Shown: one piece after another, positions 9,571 through 21,394 of the stretch | Numbering within the stretch: the first letter of the stretch is position 1 | Layout of the letters: each line of letters starts with the position of its first letter | Assembly (NCBI GenBank): GCA_027943245.1 | Contig: JANDJZ010000677.1 | Location: forward strand, 1-32,487 | Direction of reading: 5' to 3' | Source of the DNA: Acanthamoeba sp. SK_2022b | Taxonomy: Eukaryota; Discosea; Longamoebia; Acanthamoebidae | DNA length: 32,487 nt | The notes under the pieces: generated by a model | Told to the model about the DNA's origin: nothing | The model's input: only the letters and a program-made list of their open reading frames with translations | Database searches by the model: none | Program-made: the position numbers and the translations under genes

Positions 9571-12500
9571 ATGAATGAAACCAACAAAAATCTCCGCACA
9601 TTGGTAATCCGAGATGAGGTGAAGGCCACCGCGTTCAGTTTCTACACGGCTGAGGAAATCAAGAAAATCAGCGTAAAGCGAATCCTCACCACTGCCTCTC
9701 TCGATGTTCTTGGCAACCCTATTCCCGGCGGTCTCTACGACCCCGCCTTGGGTCCCATCAACAAATTCGAAACGTACTGGCCCATTTGTGCTTGGTTTTC
9801 GCACTTTCATACATTTCCATAGTGTTGGGGACTCATCGCGCGCTGTTGCTGCAGATGTGCCACCTGCGGCCTGGGCGACCGCGAGTGCCCCGGACACATT
9901 GGACACATCGAGCTCGCCGTGCCGGTGTACAACCCCATGATGTTCAAACAGCTCGTGCGCCTCCTCCGCGCCAAGTGCTTCGAGTGCCACCAGCTCCGTA
10001 TCTCGCGAGACAAGGTACGCGTTTATTAATATTTTTCAGCAATATTTATTTATTTATTATTTTATAAACAAAATACTGACAAATTGTCTTTGCATTTACT
10101 TTATTATCCTGTGCAGGTCAACAAGCTGGCCAAGTCGCTGAGCCTGCTCGACGAGGGCAAGCTCGTGGAGGCTCTCGACGTGGAGGGCTACTACTTGCAC
10201 CGCGACTGGTGCGCCGAGCAGGTCAAAGAGACTTCGGGTACGCCATCCCCCTCACTGCTTCTGGTTAAAACCTGGTCTCTAACGCGCCGCGCTGTTGTCT
10301 GCAGGCGATGGACCGAAGCCGAGCAAGAAGGCGCTGGCCAACCTGACCGCGCTCCGAACGTACGCTCAGGAGACCCTCAGCAAGATCAAGGCCGAGGAGG
10401 AGGCCTACGACAACGCCCATCAGGGCATTCACAACCAGTCAGGTACAACCTCGACCTCCCGCCCTACAGAGCAAACGAAGCGTTCTAACCTTTATGCATG
10501 CTCGTGTGGTACAGTTGAGGAGCTGTTCAAGGCCAAGAGCTCGCGCACTCAGGAGTTCCGACGCGCGTTGGTCGAGCTCCTGCACGACGTGCCCAAGATC
10601 TGCGAGAACTGCAAGGGGTAAGTGACTCGACATCAACCTCATAGCGTTCCCCTCTCCCTCCGACGTGTCGACAATCAAATGATTGTAGCGCCCGTACACG
10701 TCTCATCGTTCGGTCGCTGATCCGCCTCTCCCTTTTCTGCAATGCAGTAAGAGCCCGACGATCCGCGGTGATAAGAAGGAAAAGATCTTCAAGACTCCAC
10801 TCGCGGCGTCCATCAAGGCCGTCAACAAGATGGCCATAAGCAGCGCCAAGCAGACCGGTACCGGCACCTGTGTCGTCGGCCGCTTACTACACATTTTTTT
10901 TTTTAATGAAGTTTTTCTAACTCATTTTTCACAATTATTTAGCAGCGCAAAAGAAGAAGGAGGAGGCAGAGAAGGCAGCCAAGAAGAAGGCGGACGAGAA
11001 GGCGTCCAGCGACGACGAAGGCGACGACGAAGAGAACAGCGACAACGATGACGACAGCGAGAAGGAAAACGACGACGACGACGACGACGGTAGCGGCTCG
11101 GATGAGAACAAGGTCGCCGACGAGGTCGCCGTCGACGTCGACGTCGACGGACAGCCGTTCACCAAGAAGCCCAAGAAGCTGGTCCAAAAGTCCAAGGTCC
11201 ACAAGTACATGGCGCCGAGCGAGGTGCTCGATCACATCAAGAAGCTCTACGCTGCCGAGGAGAAGATCATGCGGCTCGCATTCGGCACCATTCGTCTCAG
11301 CCACAGTACGTCCAACGAGCTCGCCATTACTCTGCGCCGCTCGCAGTCGGGGGGGGGGCTCCATGGCTAACTCTCGCCCTGCGTGTCTGGCAGACCTGCC
11401 TGCTCACAGGGCCACGGACCCCATGGTCTACTTCCTCGAGGTCGTCGCCGTGCCTCCTTCGCGCTTCCGTCCTCTCAACATGTACGGCCGCGCGCGCACC
11501 GCTGGCGCGACCGACTCTATTCGTTTTGACAGCCTTTCGGTGCTCACCGGCTCCGCCGCTGTTCGCGACACGTGACGTGCAGGGTCGGTGGGATGGCCAT
11601 GGACCACCCGCAGAACATCTACCTCTCGCGCATCATGACCTTCAACGATCAGCTGCTGAACGCCAAGACCGATGTACGCTTACCCTTAATGCCCTCCCAC
11701 ATCGCTGATATGTAATTTTATTTATTTATTTATTTTATTTGTAGAAGGGCGAGATCACTGTGGAGCAGCGAGTGGAGCTCTGGATCCAGATGCAGAGGAC
11801 GGTATGCGCCCACGCCCCCCTGCGTGTTGCACTGGGCAGCTGCTGACGCTCGACTTGCACCCACTTGACGCGACAGGTGAACGCGCTCTTCGACAGCTCC
11901 AAGGCCGGCGCTGGCGCAGCGGCCGGCATCAAGCAGCTGCTCGAGAAGAAGGAGGGTCTGTTCCGTAAGCACATGATGGGCAAGCGCGTCAACTTCGCCG
12001 CGCGGTCCGTCATCTCGCCCGATCCCTTCCTCCAGACCAACGAAATCGGCGTACGCCCCGACGCCCGTCGCGAACACAGCGTTGTCGTCATTCTTTGATT
12101 CTGATTGGCCGCGGCCGCGTCGTGCACACACAGATCCCGCTGGTGTTCGCGATGAAGCTCACCTTCCCGGAGCCGGTCACGGAGACCAACTTCCGAGAGA
12201 TGCAGCAGGCCGTGGTGAACGGTCCCGGCAAGTATCCCGGCGCCAACGCCGTCATCGACGAGAACGGCCACACCACGGTCCTGCGCGAGGCCGACGAGGC
12301 CGGCCGGCTGGCGCTCTCCAAGACCCTGCGCAACAACGAGAAGGGGCTCGTCAAGGTGCTGCGCCACCTGCGCGACGGCGACGCCGTGCTGGTCAACCGA
12401 CAGCCCTCGCTGCACAAGCCCTCGATCATGGCCCACGTCGTCCGCGTCCTCCGGACCGAGAAGACCATCCGCATGCACTACGCCAACTGCGACGCCTACA

Positions 12501-15500
12501 ACGCCGATTTCGACGGTTGGCCCCCTCTTTTCTTTTTGTTTGCAATTTATTTATTTATTTCTAAATTCTTATTTTTTTGTTTTTTTTAATCTCTGATATT
12601 GGACCGAATCTCACGGTTTGTGGCCCGACAGGTGACGAAATGAACATTCACTTCCCGCAGAGCGATCTGGCGCGAGCGGAGGCCTACACGATCGCGCTCG
12701 GCGATGAGCAGTACATCGTGCCGACCGACGGCAGCCCGCTCCGTGGTCTCATCCAGGATCACGTGGTGATGGGGTCCCTGCTCACCAACAAGGACACCAT
12801 GCTCACGCGCGAGGAGTTCCAGCAGCTCCTCTACGCCGCCATCTCCACCCTCCCGCCCACCCGCGGCTCGGTCCACCTCCGCTACCAGACGCCCATCATC
12901 ACCATCCCGCCCTGCATTCTCAAGCCCGTGCCCCTCTGGTCCGGCAAGCAAGTGGTTCGTGTCCCTCGCTCACCACCGAACGATTCCCAGATATTTCCAC
13001 CTTTTGCTCTCTCCGGGGGGCAGCACTTCACCAACGGATCTCTCTCTCGAGTGCAGATCAGCAACCTGCTGATGGAGCTGCTTAAGGGCTACCAGCCGCT
13101 CAACCTGGACAGCAGCTCGAAGATCCCCGCGGCCAGCTGGAAGGACCACCAGGAGGAGGGCGTCGTCGTCGTACGCGGCAACGAGCTCCTCACCGGTATC
13201 CTCGATAAGTCCCAGTTTGGCGCCTCGGCCTACGGTCTCGTCCACGTACACCTCTCCCCTCCCCCAAACCTCGCCCAGGCAAGAGGCCTCAGCGATCGGG
13301 GACGTTTTACCAAACCTTTGTGGTGTGTGTGTGTGTGTGTGTGTGCTGCTCAGGCCACGTACGAGCTGTACGGCGCGAAGAAGGCCGGAGAGCTGCTGAG
13401 CGCGCTCGGACGCCTCTTCACGTTCTACCTCAACACCGTCGCCTTCACGTGCGGCATCGACGACATGCTCATCAACGTACGCCACTCCCCCCCTCTGCTT
13501 CGCGCCTGTGAGATGGGCACAGGCTGATTGGTGGATGGGGCGCAGGTCGAGTACGACAGCGTGCGACAGGGGCTGCTGCGCAAGGCCAACAACAGCGGCT
13601 ACGAGGTGGCCTCGGAGTTCCTGGGCTACTCGAGCTCCGACAAGCCCGAACGGCCCGAGGTGCGACAGGGCCTGGGCCAGGCCGTGCGCGATCCCGACGA
13701 GGCGACGACGTGGGACAACCTCATGAAGAAGCAGATGTCGTCCATGACCACAGACATCATCAAGGAGACCATGAAGGGCCAGGTCAAGAAGTTCCCCTGG
13801 AACAACCTCACCCTCATGACCACCTCCGGAGCCAAGGGCTCGATGGTCAACGTGTCACAAATCTGCTGTCTTCTCGGTACGCTCACTCTCTCCTGCAATT
13901 CTTAATGATTTCATTTTATTATTATTATATTTAATTATTATTTAATTAATATATATTTTAAATCTTTGTGAATGCAGGTCAGCAGGAGCTCGAGGGCAAG
14001 CGCGTGTCGGCGATGATCAGCGGCAAGACGCTGCCGTCGTTCGAGCCCCACGAGGCCGAGGGTCGCGCCGGCGGCTACATCGCCGATCGTTTCTTGACCG
14101 GCATCCGCCCGCAGGAGTTCTTCTTCCACTGCATGGCCGGTCGCGAGGGTCTCATCGATACCGCCGTCAAGACCTCCCGTTCGGGCTACCTCCAGCGCTG
14201 TCTCGTCAAGCATCTGGTACGCAGCAGGCTCTCTCTCTCTCTCTCTCTTTGTGTGGGGGGGCAGGGAGCGTTCGTTTTGTCGCTGATGCACAAACAATTG
14301 GGCATTTTGCAGGAGTCGCTGAGGGTGCATTACGATGCCACGGTGCGCGATTCGGATGCGTCGGTGATCCAGTTCAACTACGGTGAGGACTCGATCGACA
14401 TCACCAAGAGCAAGCACCTCGAGCGCTTCACCTTCCTCTCCAAGAACACGCCCGCGCTTGTTCAGAAGTACGGCACCACACCCGGACGTTGCCTTTTTTG
14501 GCCATTTACTAATATTTAAATATTGTATTATCTTATTTTTTTTCCTCCAAGGTATTACTTGACTGCGGCCAGACAGGCGCTGCAGACCAAGCCCACCAAG
14601 CGTTACCTCAAGAAGAGGGCGAAGAACGCCACGCTCAATGAGGAGTCCACGGTACCGCTCCTTGTCTACTCCACAAGCTTAAGCCTATGTCCGCGCCATT
14701 ATTATTTATTTTATATTTTTATTTTTATTTTATTATTTTATTTTATTTTGTGTTCCAATTTAACGTTCGGCATCGGCGCAGCTTCAATCCGAGTTCGAGA
14801 CCTTCCTGCACTTGGGCGCCGTGTCCGAGCGATACCAGGAGAAGCTCGAGAAGGTACTCCCCCTCGTCGCCGCTTTGACTCGAATCCCACCGCACGCACA
14901 TACGCACATACGCACACGCACTCACCGCACGCGACACGACACGACACGACACGAAACACAACGCAGTACATCGCCGCGAACCCCGACGGCACGCTGGAGA
15001 GCAAGAAGAAGGACAAGAAGAAGGCCACCAAGTCGAGGAACACGTCGGCCCAGTACTCGGAGACGACGTTCAGGGACCTCATGAACCTCTACTACCACCG
15101 CTGCCAGGCCGACCCGGGCGAGTCGGTGGGCCTGCTGGCCGCGCAGTCCATCGGCGAGCCCTCGACGCAGATGACCCTCAACACGTTCCACTTGGCCGGT
15201 CGAGGCGAGGCCAACGTGACGCTCGGCATCCCGCGTCTGCGCGAGATCATCATGACGGCGTCGCACAAGATCAAGACGCCCACCATGACCCTCCCGCTCC
15301 ACGCCCACGCCGGCCAGAAGCAGGCCCAGAAGCTGGCCGACGAGCTCTACCGCCTCACCCTCAACGAGCTCGTCGCCGAGCTCACCGTGACCGAGTCCAT
15401 CACCTCCTCCGGCTCGCGGTCGCGCCTCTACAACGTGGCCCTCCAGTTCAAGCCCCTCAAGGACTGGCCCGTCGACACCGCCAAGCTCTCCTTCCAGAGC

Positions 15501-16756
15501 GTGTGCGCCGCCCTCGAGGGCTCCTTCATCCCCCGACTCCTCAACGCCATCCGCAAGGAGCTCAAGATGAAGAAGACCAAGAGTACGCGCATTCCTTGCA
15601 TACCTCACTCCACAACAACCAACTACGACGACGACAAAAACGAAAAGAATGCGCACTCTAACGCTTGTGGGTGGTGGTGGTGGATGATGATGATGATGAT
15701 GATGGTGACAGTCATCCAGCGGGTGAAGCTGTCGGACGCGGATATCGGCCAGGCGATGGCTGGCGAAGGAGACGACGCGGAGGATCCCACCGCGCAGCGC
15801 AAGAACACGCGCAACGAGGAGGACGAGTCGGCCGCCCTCGGCAAGATGAAGAGTCGCAAGCAGGAGCACGCCTCCTACGACGACGCCGACGAGGTTCGAG
15901 CAGGCTTCCTCACCCCCCTTGCTCGCCCGCTTTTTATTTATTTATTTATTTATGTGTTTTTTAACCATTTTTTCTGATTTATTGTCGTCGTGAACAAACC
16001 GCACACAGGACGAGAGGATGGAGGTGGAGGCTGCTGATCGCAGGCAGGCCAAGGCCGTCGATTCGTCGCTGTCGGAGCTCAAGACCCGATTCCGGGGCAA
16101 GGGCGACGAGGAGGACCAGGCCAAGGCCGCGCCCGGCAAGCGCGCCGCGCCGGCCAAGTCCCGCAAGGTGCTCCTCGGCAGCGACGAGATCCTCAAGGAC
16201 TACCGATTCGACCACAAGCGGGTACGCACTCTCACGCGCGACATCGGCCACGAGCGTGTGTGCGTTGATTGACGCGTCTTCCTCCCCTTTGTCGATGATG
16301 ATAATGCTGGTGATGCAGATGCTGGCGGAGGTCGAGGTGAAGGTGGGCATGGCCGACAAGAAGCTGCTCATGATCTCGTTGGTGGAGGCGCTCGTCGCCA
16401 GCTTCGTGGTCAAGCAGGTCGATGGCATCAAGCGAGCCTTCGTCATCGTACGCATTCCACCGCGGCTCGCCTTCTGTCCATGATTTGGCCAACCCCCACG
16501 CCCCATGCATGCTGACACACGCGCGCGCACACAGCCGCCACCGAACGGCCAGTCCAACTGGGCGATCCAGACCGAGGGCGTGAACTTTGGCATCATCGCC
16601 CAGTTCGCCGACGTGGTCGATCTCTCCAAGGTCCGATCCAACGACATCTACGCCGTCCTCACCACCTTTGGCGTGGAGGCCGCACGTCGCTCCATTGCCG
16701 ACGAGATAAACGGAGTCTTCAAGGTTTCTCTCTCTTCTCTCCTCTGGGCCGCCTTT

Positions 16757-16817
<61 letters not shown>

Positions 16818-17272
16818 GCGTGTGCGATCAGGCGTGTCTGATGGTGTACAATACGTGGTAGGTCTACGGTATCGGAGTGGATTGGCGTCACTTGACGATC
16901 ATCGCCGACTACATGACGTTCGAGGGCGGCTACAAGCCCTTCAACCGAGCCGGCATGAACGAATCCACATCGCCCTACCAGAAGATGTCCTACGAAACCA
17001 CCACCGGCTTCCTCGCCGACGCCACCATGTACGTCTCCCTCTCTCTCAATCTCTCTTTCCACTCGCCGCCTTGAGCTCACCGCTTGTGTGTCGGCAGGCG
17101 AGGCGACTGGGATCCCGTTCGCAACGCGTCGGCGTCGCTGGTGTTGGGCAAGGTGGTGGAGGGCGGCACCGGCTGCTTCGAGCTCCTCCAGCCCCTCATC
17201 CTGCCCACCCAACAGCAGCAGCAGCAGACGGCCGCGTCGGGCCAAGGCGAAGAGGACGCCATGAGCGAGTGA
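9571..17272 (+). CDS. POLR1A: DNA-directed RNA polymerase I largest subunit (A190/RPA1), 27 exons
   Basis: Exons: 9571..9773, 9855..10014, 10117..10237, 10305..10442, 10515..10617, 10748..10857, 10943..11305, 11394..11481, 11583..11673, 11745..11801, 11877..12050, 12134..12515, 12632..12954, 13057..13245, 13354..13476, 13546..13876, 13978..14216, 14313..14467, 14552..14651, 14782..14853, 14967..15582, 15712..15893, 16009..16221, 16319..16447, 16535..16723, 16862..17028, 17098..17272. All phases close: 1730 aa, typical for this subunit. It is the catalytic core of the nucleolar enzyme that transcribes 35-47S rRNA. Seen: clamp zinc site ([14 protein letters not shown], about 69-82), an acidic insertion (290-350), [28 protein letters not shown], the Mg-binding loop NADFDGDEMN (about 660), and the downstream [25 protein letters not shown] block. 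A charged insertion in the jaw (exons 22-23) and the C-terminal [16 protein letters not shown], as in A190, separate it from Pol II and Pol III. No Pol II-type heptad tail is present. Confidence 0.97.
16758..16826. repeat. (GT)n microsatellite in a Pol I subunit intron
   Basis: About 55 nt of pure GT followed by GCGT variants, within intron 16724-16861. Confidence 0.93.
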
Positions 17273-17445
17273 GGCGAGGCGAGCAAGTAGTAAGTTATTA
17301 TTTTCCATTTTTCTTTGTTTAAACAAATAAAAAAAAGAAAAACAAATTATTTCAAGAATGCAGGCGGCGGGTGGTGGTTCTGTTTGTATACAAACGACAT
17401 ACAAACGCATACCACCTGACTCGACTACAAACGGCAACTGAAGCG

Positions 17446-18819
17446 ATGATGACGGAGACGGAGACGCAGGCGATAGAGTTGCTCCAGAAGATACAGGCCG
17501 TGGCCACCGTTAACGGAGAGATCATTCAACGCATTCGCGCCGAGCCGGCGATGGTAACGTTCCATGCCACCCTCGAGCATAGGACGGTCCTCAAAGTCGA
17601 GGAGAACGTCTGCCAGAGGAACTTCTTCTCGTGGTGGCGTTGGGGTGGCGAGCTGGTGCCCGTGCACGACACGTTCAAGGACCAGGTGGACTACTCGCGG
17701 TGCCATTCCTTCGAGGACCTCGAGCAGCTGAACACCAGCCTGGTGGAGCTAGCCCAGCAGTATCGCAAGTTCCAGGGCAGCACGGCGGCGGTTGAAGAGT
17801 TGCGTGGGCACCTCACCAACTACGAGCTCATCCAAACCGCGTTGGGGGAGCTCGAGGGGCAGCTCCAGTTGGCGACTAGGAAGAGCTCGAGTGAATTGGA
17901 AGAAGCCGTCCGAGAGGCCAACAGGTCCCTTGCCAAGCTAGCCAGCCTTGAAGTGCATCTTGTACTGGTGCAAGGACGTCCATTGTTCAACATCCGCAGC
18001 GACAAAGCGTTCGTTGCACTCGCGGCTACTCGAGAAGACAACATCATCGCCACCCAGAGGGATAGGGTGCTGGTCAGCTACGACCCGCAAGGAAATCGTA
18101 TAAGAGAGGTGGACTACTGGGGCTCAGGGCTCACAGGTGCCGTGGCCCTTGCCGTCAGCCCCACCAACGACAACGTCGCGTTGACAGATGGCACCAAGAT
18201 ACGCATCTTCAACCCGAACAAACCAGGTTTCCTGAAGGTCAACCCAAAGGACGCGTCCCCCTCCCCTTCTCCGGCGCCGGAGGTAGTGCTGGACCTCAAG
18301 CCCAGAGGATTGGCCATTCATAGCAACGGCCTCCTCTACGTGACCCAGAAACGCTCCCAGGAGGTCCTGGCGTTCCACTGCAGCACGGGCTTGTTCGCAT
18401 TCAGCTTTGGCAGGACCACTCCCTTCAAGCGCGCGGACAAGAACAGGAAGGAGACGCCATGCAATGGACTGCACGGTATCGCCGTGCACCCTATCACCGG
18501 GCACGTCTACGTCGCCGACAACGACCGCGTGCTGGTCTTCACTCCCCTGGGCAAGTTCGAGGGCTCGTTCACGCTCGGCCACGGCCACTCGCGCCCTTCG
18601 GGGCTCGCCATCGACTGGAAAGGCAACGTGTTCGTCACCGAGACGGAGAACGACTGCGTCCTGGTGTTCCACTCGCACGGCGGGACGCCGCTGGTGGTGG
18701 GCGGAAAGGAGGAGAACAGCCTCGGACTGATCCGCGCTCCCACCAGCGTCGCGGTTGTGGGCGATAAGGTGTTCGTCGCCAACACCGGCCACATTCATGT
18801 CTTCCGTTTCCTTCATTGA
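17446..18819 (+). CDS. Coiled-coil and NHL-repeat (beta-propeller) protein, intronless
   Basis: One exon, 457 aa, starting at the first of two adjacent ATGs (MMTETETQAIELL); an open frame extends upstream only from a GTG. The N-terminal half (about 1-190) is helical and coiled-coil-like (LEQLNTSLVELAQQYRKF, ELEEAVREANRSLAKL) and contains a few Cys/Trp residues around 60-70 but no complete RING or B-box. The C-terminal half has NHL-type blades: RGLAIHSNGLLYVT, HGIAVHPITGHVYVADNDRVLVF, SGLAIDWKGNVFVTE, TSVAVVGDKVFVAN. NHL propellers bind RNA or protein, and the arrangement resembles TRIM-NHL proteins stripped of the ligase module. It starts 173 bp after the Pol I subunit stop and is the only intron-free large gene here; retroposition is one possible explanation. 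Confidence 0.83.
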   Translation: MMTETETQAIELLQKIQAVATVNGEIIQRIRAEPAMVTFHATLEHRTVLKVEENVCQRNFFSWWRWGGELVPVHDTFKDQVDYSRCHSFEDLEQLNTSLVELAQQYRKFQGSTAAVEELRGHLTNYELIQTALGELEGQLQLATRKSSSELEEAVREANRSLAKLASLEVHLVLVQGRPLFNIRSDKAFVALAATREDNIIATQRDRVLVSYDPQGNRIREVDYWGSGLTGAVALAVSPTNDNVALTDGTKIRIFNPNKPGFLKVNPKDASPSPSPAPEVVLDLKPRGLAIHSNGLLYVTQKRSQEVLAFHCSTGLFAFSFGRTTPFKRADKNRKETPCNGLHGIAVHPITGHVYVADNDRVLVFTPLGKFEGSFTLGHGHSRPSGLAIDWKGNVFVTETENDCVLVFHSHGGTPLVVGGKEENSLGLIRAPTSVAVVGDKVFVANTGHIHVFRFLH

Positions 18820-18956
18820 AATAGATGGTCCGGAGAAGAAGGTTCGATGAACCGCTCTGCCGAGAAGGCAAAAACAAGCAGAACAGAGGCATAAGCTAAG
18901 TACCCCACCAAAAGGCAGCTGGTCACATTTGGGGTGGTTGGTATTTCCAACAACAC

Positions 18957-19842
18957 ATGGAACAGGAGAAGCAACAAGTGCCCGTGCCATCACTACCACA
19001 GCGAAGGCTCGCCGTCTCCCTGGGTCTGGCCGTTGGCGACAGCCTGGGGGCCACCTCCGAATTTCAAATCCCTTAGTATCCTTTTCCTTCCCTTGTGTGT
19101 TGGTAATTATTATTATCTTTTTTTATTTTAATTTATTTTAAAAATAAAAAAAGCAAACTAAAATTTCCAACAAATACCATTTCTCCTTTGCGCTCAGTGA
19201 GGTGGGGAAGAACTGCGTGGAGGCCTACCCCGGCTGGCCGGGCAAGATCGTGGGAGGTGGCAAGGCCCGCTGGCGTCGCGGCGCGCCCACCGACGACACC
19301 GGCACGTTCACGCGCCACGCGAGCGCTCCCTCTCCCGGGCCAATCGGCGCTCTGACACTTCTTCTTTGTGTCCCAAAGAGATGGCGCTCTCCGTCCTTCG
19401 AGCGGTGGCCAACGAGCGGGGAGGCTTCTCCCCGCTCGAGATCGCTCGGCACGTTCGTTCTACTCGACCACTTCCTCATCTCCTACACACAGCTGAGCTC
19501 ACATCACCGCCCCGTCCCGTGACCACTCTCCTCCAACGCAGTTCTTGGCGTGGCTCGACACCAATCCCAAGGACGTGGGCGGCACGACCCGACGCACCCT
19601 GTTCCTGTGCAGGCGCGGAGGCCATCAGCCGACGTGGACCGAGGGCAAGGGCATGGGCGTTGGCGGCAGCGGCAGCGGCGGCGAGGACACGAGCGGCGAC
19701 AGTGGGCGCAAGCCCAAGCCCGCCATCGCCCCGTTCGCCGGCGGCGAGTGGGACTTCGACCGCAACCCGGGCAATGCTGCCAATGGCAGGTACCATTGTC
19801 TCTGCTGCTTGCGTGTGTGCGAGGGAGCCTAACCGTGTGTGT

Positions 19843-19933
<91 letters not shown>

Positions 19934-21179
19934 AATGCGTTTGTTGTCCACACTACAAGCTTGATGAGGAACGGCGTGGTGGCGGCTCTCTACGCAGATG
20001 AGGGTCAGGCCGCCGAGCTGCGTTTGATCGACAACACCGTCCTGCACTCCATCATCACTCACTACGCCCCGTTGCCCGTGACCACGTGCGTCCTGCACAG
20101 CCTCCTCATACGGTTCGCAGCTTGCCCCCCCCCCCAATGTCTCTCCCTCTCAGTCGTTGGGCGAGGCCCCGGCGATCGCCCTAGAAAGAGGGAATCGGCC
20201 AATCGCGATGTGTGGCGTGGGCGCAGGGAGGCACTGCTGAAAGGGGCGCGGGGCGACGCTCTTGGGCCGCCTACGATCGACTACCTCGAAGAGCTGCTCG
20301 CAGGGCCCTGGGCCGCGTGGAAGAGGAACACGACCAACCCGGAAACGCTCAAGGTGCGGGCTGGCCAATCGGGCACGCGCGGGCGCTCGTGGCTGTGCCG
20401 CCCTCTCTTACCCGATGGGGGGTCAACAGTGGCTGAAGAAGGTAGGCGCCAGCGAGATGATGAAGGCCGAGAGGACCGTGCTCACGGAGCTGCGAGGCTT
20501 CGAGAAGTTCGAGCCCTACACGCAAGGTCGCTCTCCCCTTTTGTTACGATCGCGCGCGCGCGGGGAGCTCTCGCCCCACTTCGTCTGCAGTGTGGCCACG
20601 TATCGTCGATTTTGTGTCGTCAACTTTTTCAAATTGGTGTTGGTCGAACTCACTACGGCGGAGCGGTCGATAGACTATCGCAACAGGTCGGGCTACTGCG
20701 TGCTGACGTTGCAGATCTCGCTGTGGGCTCTGTACTGGTCGTTCCAGTCCACCCACCCGGCGATCCCCGAGTGGCTCCCCGAGTGGCCCTTTCAGGTGCG
20801 CCTTCCACCCCGCCCATCGCATCGCTTCGCTCCACCAGTTCAGCTCGCATACTCCTCCTCCTCCTCCTCCTCCAGCGACACGGCTTCGATGCGCTGATGT
20901 GGGTGGTGCTCGTCGGAGCCGATGCCGACACCTATGGAGCCACAGGTGCTGCACTCCTGCTCCCTCTCCGCCCCCACCCACTCCCGTGTGACCCTGGCTT
21001 TTGTCCTCACATGGGCCAACGTTGTTGCGGCGCTCTCAGCCGGTCCGCTGTTGGCGGCCTACCACCCCGACATCAAGCAGCAGTTCCTCGACGGGCTCCA
21101 GGTGAGGCCGCTCATCCAACAGTACATGGCCCAGGTCGAAGCCCACCTCCGCCCTCCCACCACAACAAGCTCGCCATAA
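18957..21179 (+). CDS. ADP-ribosylglycohydrolase (ARH/DraG) family protein, 10 exons
   Basis: Exons 18957..19075, 19198..19301, 19379..19452, 19542..19789, 19960..20112, 20227..20353, 20430..20526, 20674..20795, 20876..20945, 21040..21179; phases close to 417 aa. The family removes ADP-ribose from proteins or cleaves ADP-ribose derivatives using two Mg ions. Signature elements in order: LGLAVGDSLGATSEF (about 23-37), the first metal motif TDDT (about 71), a loop NGSLMRNGVVAAL (about 182), GYCVLTLQISLWAL, and the second metal motif GADADTYGA (GGDTDTxxA in relatives) near 370. The Asp residues are retained, so activity is plausible. A Gly/Ser-rich insert (GSGSGGED) sits near 150. Intron 2 (19302-19378) must use a GC donor to join TDDT to MALSVL. 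The intron 19790-19959 contains an 88-nt GT tract. The cellular target is unknown. Confidence 0.9.
19302..19378 (+). other. GC-AG intron in the ADP-ribosylglycohydrolase gene
   Basis: The donor is ACCG|GCACGT and the acceptor CCCAAAG|AG. Only this junction joins the conserved TDDT motif to EMALSVLR in frame; no GT donor in the neighbourhood has the right phase. Confidence 0.75.
19845..19932. repeat. (GT)n microsatellite in an intron
   Basis: About 88 nt of uninterrupted GT within intron 19790-19959, the longest dinucleotide tract in the window. Confidence 0.95.
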
Positions 21180-21394
21180 GCCGGGCTCACCATCGACGCT
21201 GTTCGCTGTTGTTTATCCTCCCCCCCCCCTCCCAACCATCTACCTGCAACCTCTGTGTGGTGTGTGATCTATCTACAAGTTTGCTGTATTGTTGCTGATT
21301 GATCCAATAGGGGATGACATCCATCCTACATGTGAGTATATGAGTAGTCATGGTAGTGGTGGTAGTGGTGGGGCGACGTTCTCGATCTGCGCGC

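Noticed and set aside
14922..15869. Long minus-strand open frame of over 300 codons
   Set aside because: It is antisense to the best-conserved exons of the Pol I subunit; GC-rich third positions leave the opposite strand open by chance.
16232..17437. 401-codon minus-strand open frame
   Set aside because: It spans exons and introns of the Pol I subunit gene and includes the translated (CA)n tract as a His/Thr run, with no family features.
19550..21298. 582-codon plus-strand open frame containing a Val-Cys run
   Set aside because: It reads through the GT microsatellite and several introns of the ADP-ribosylglycohydrolase gene in the wrong frame.
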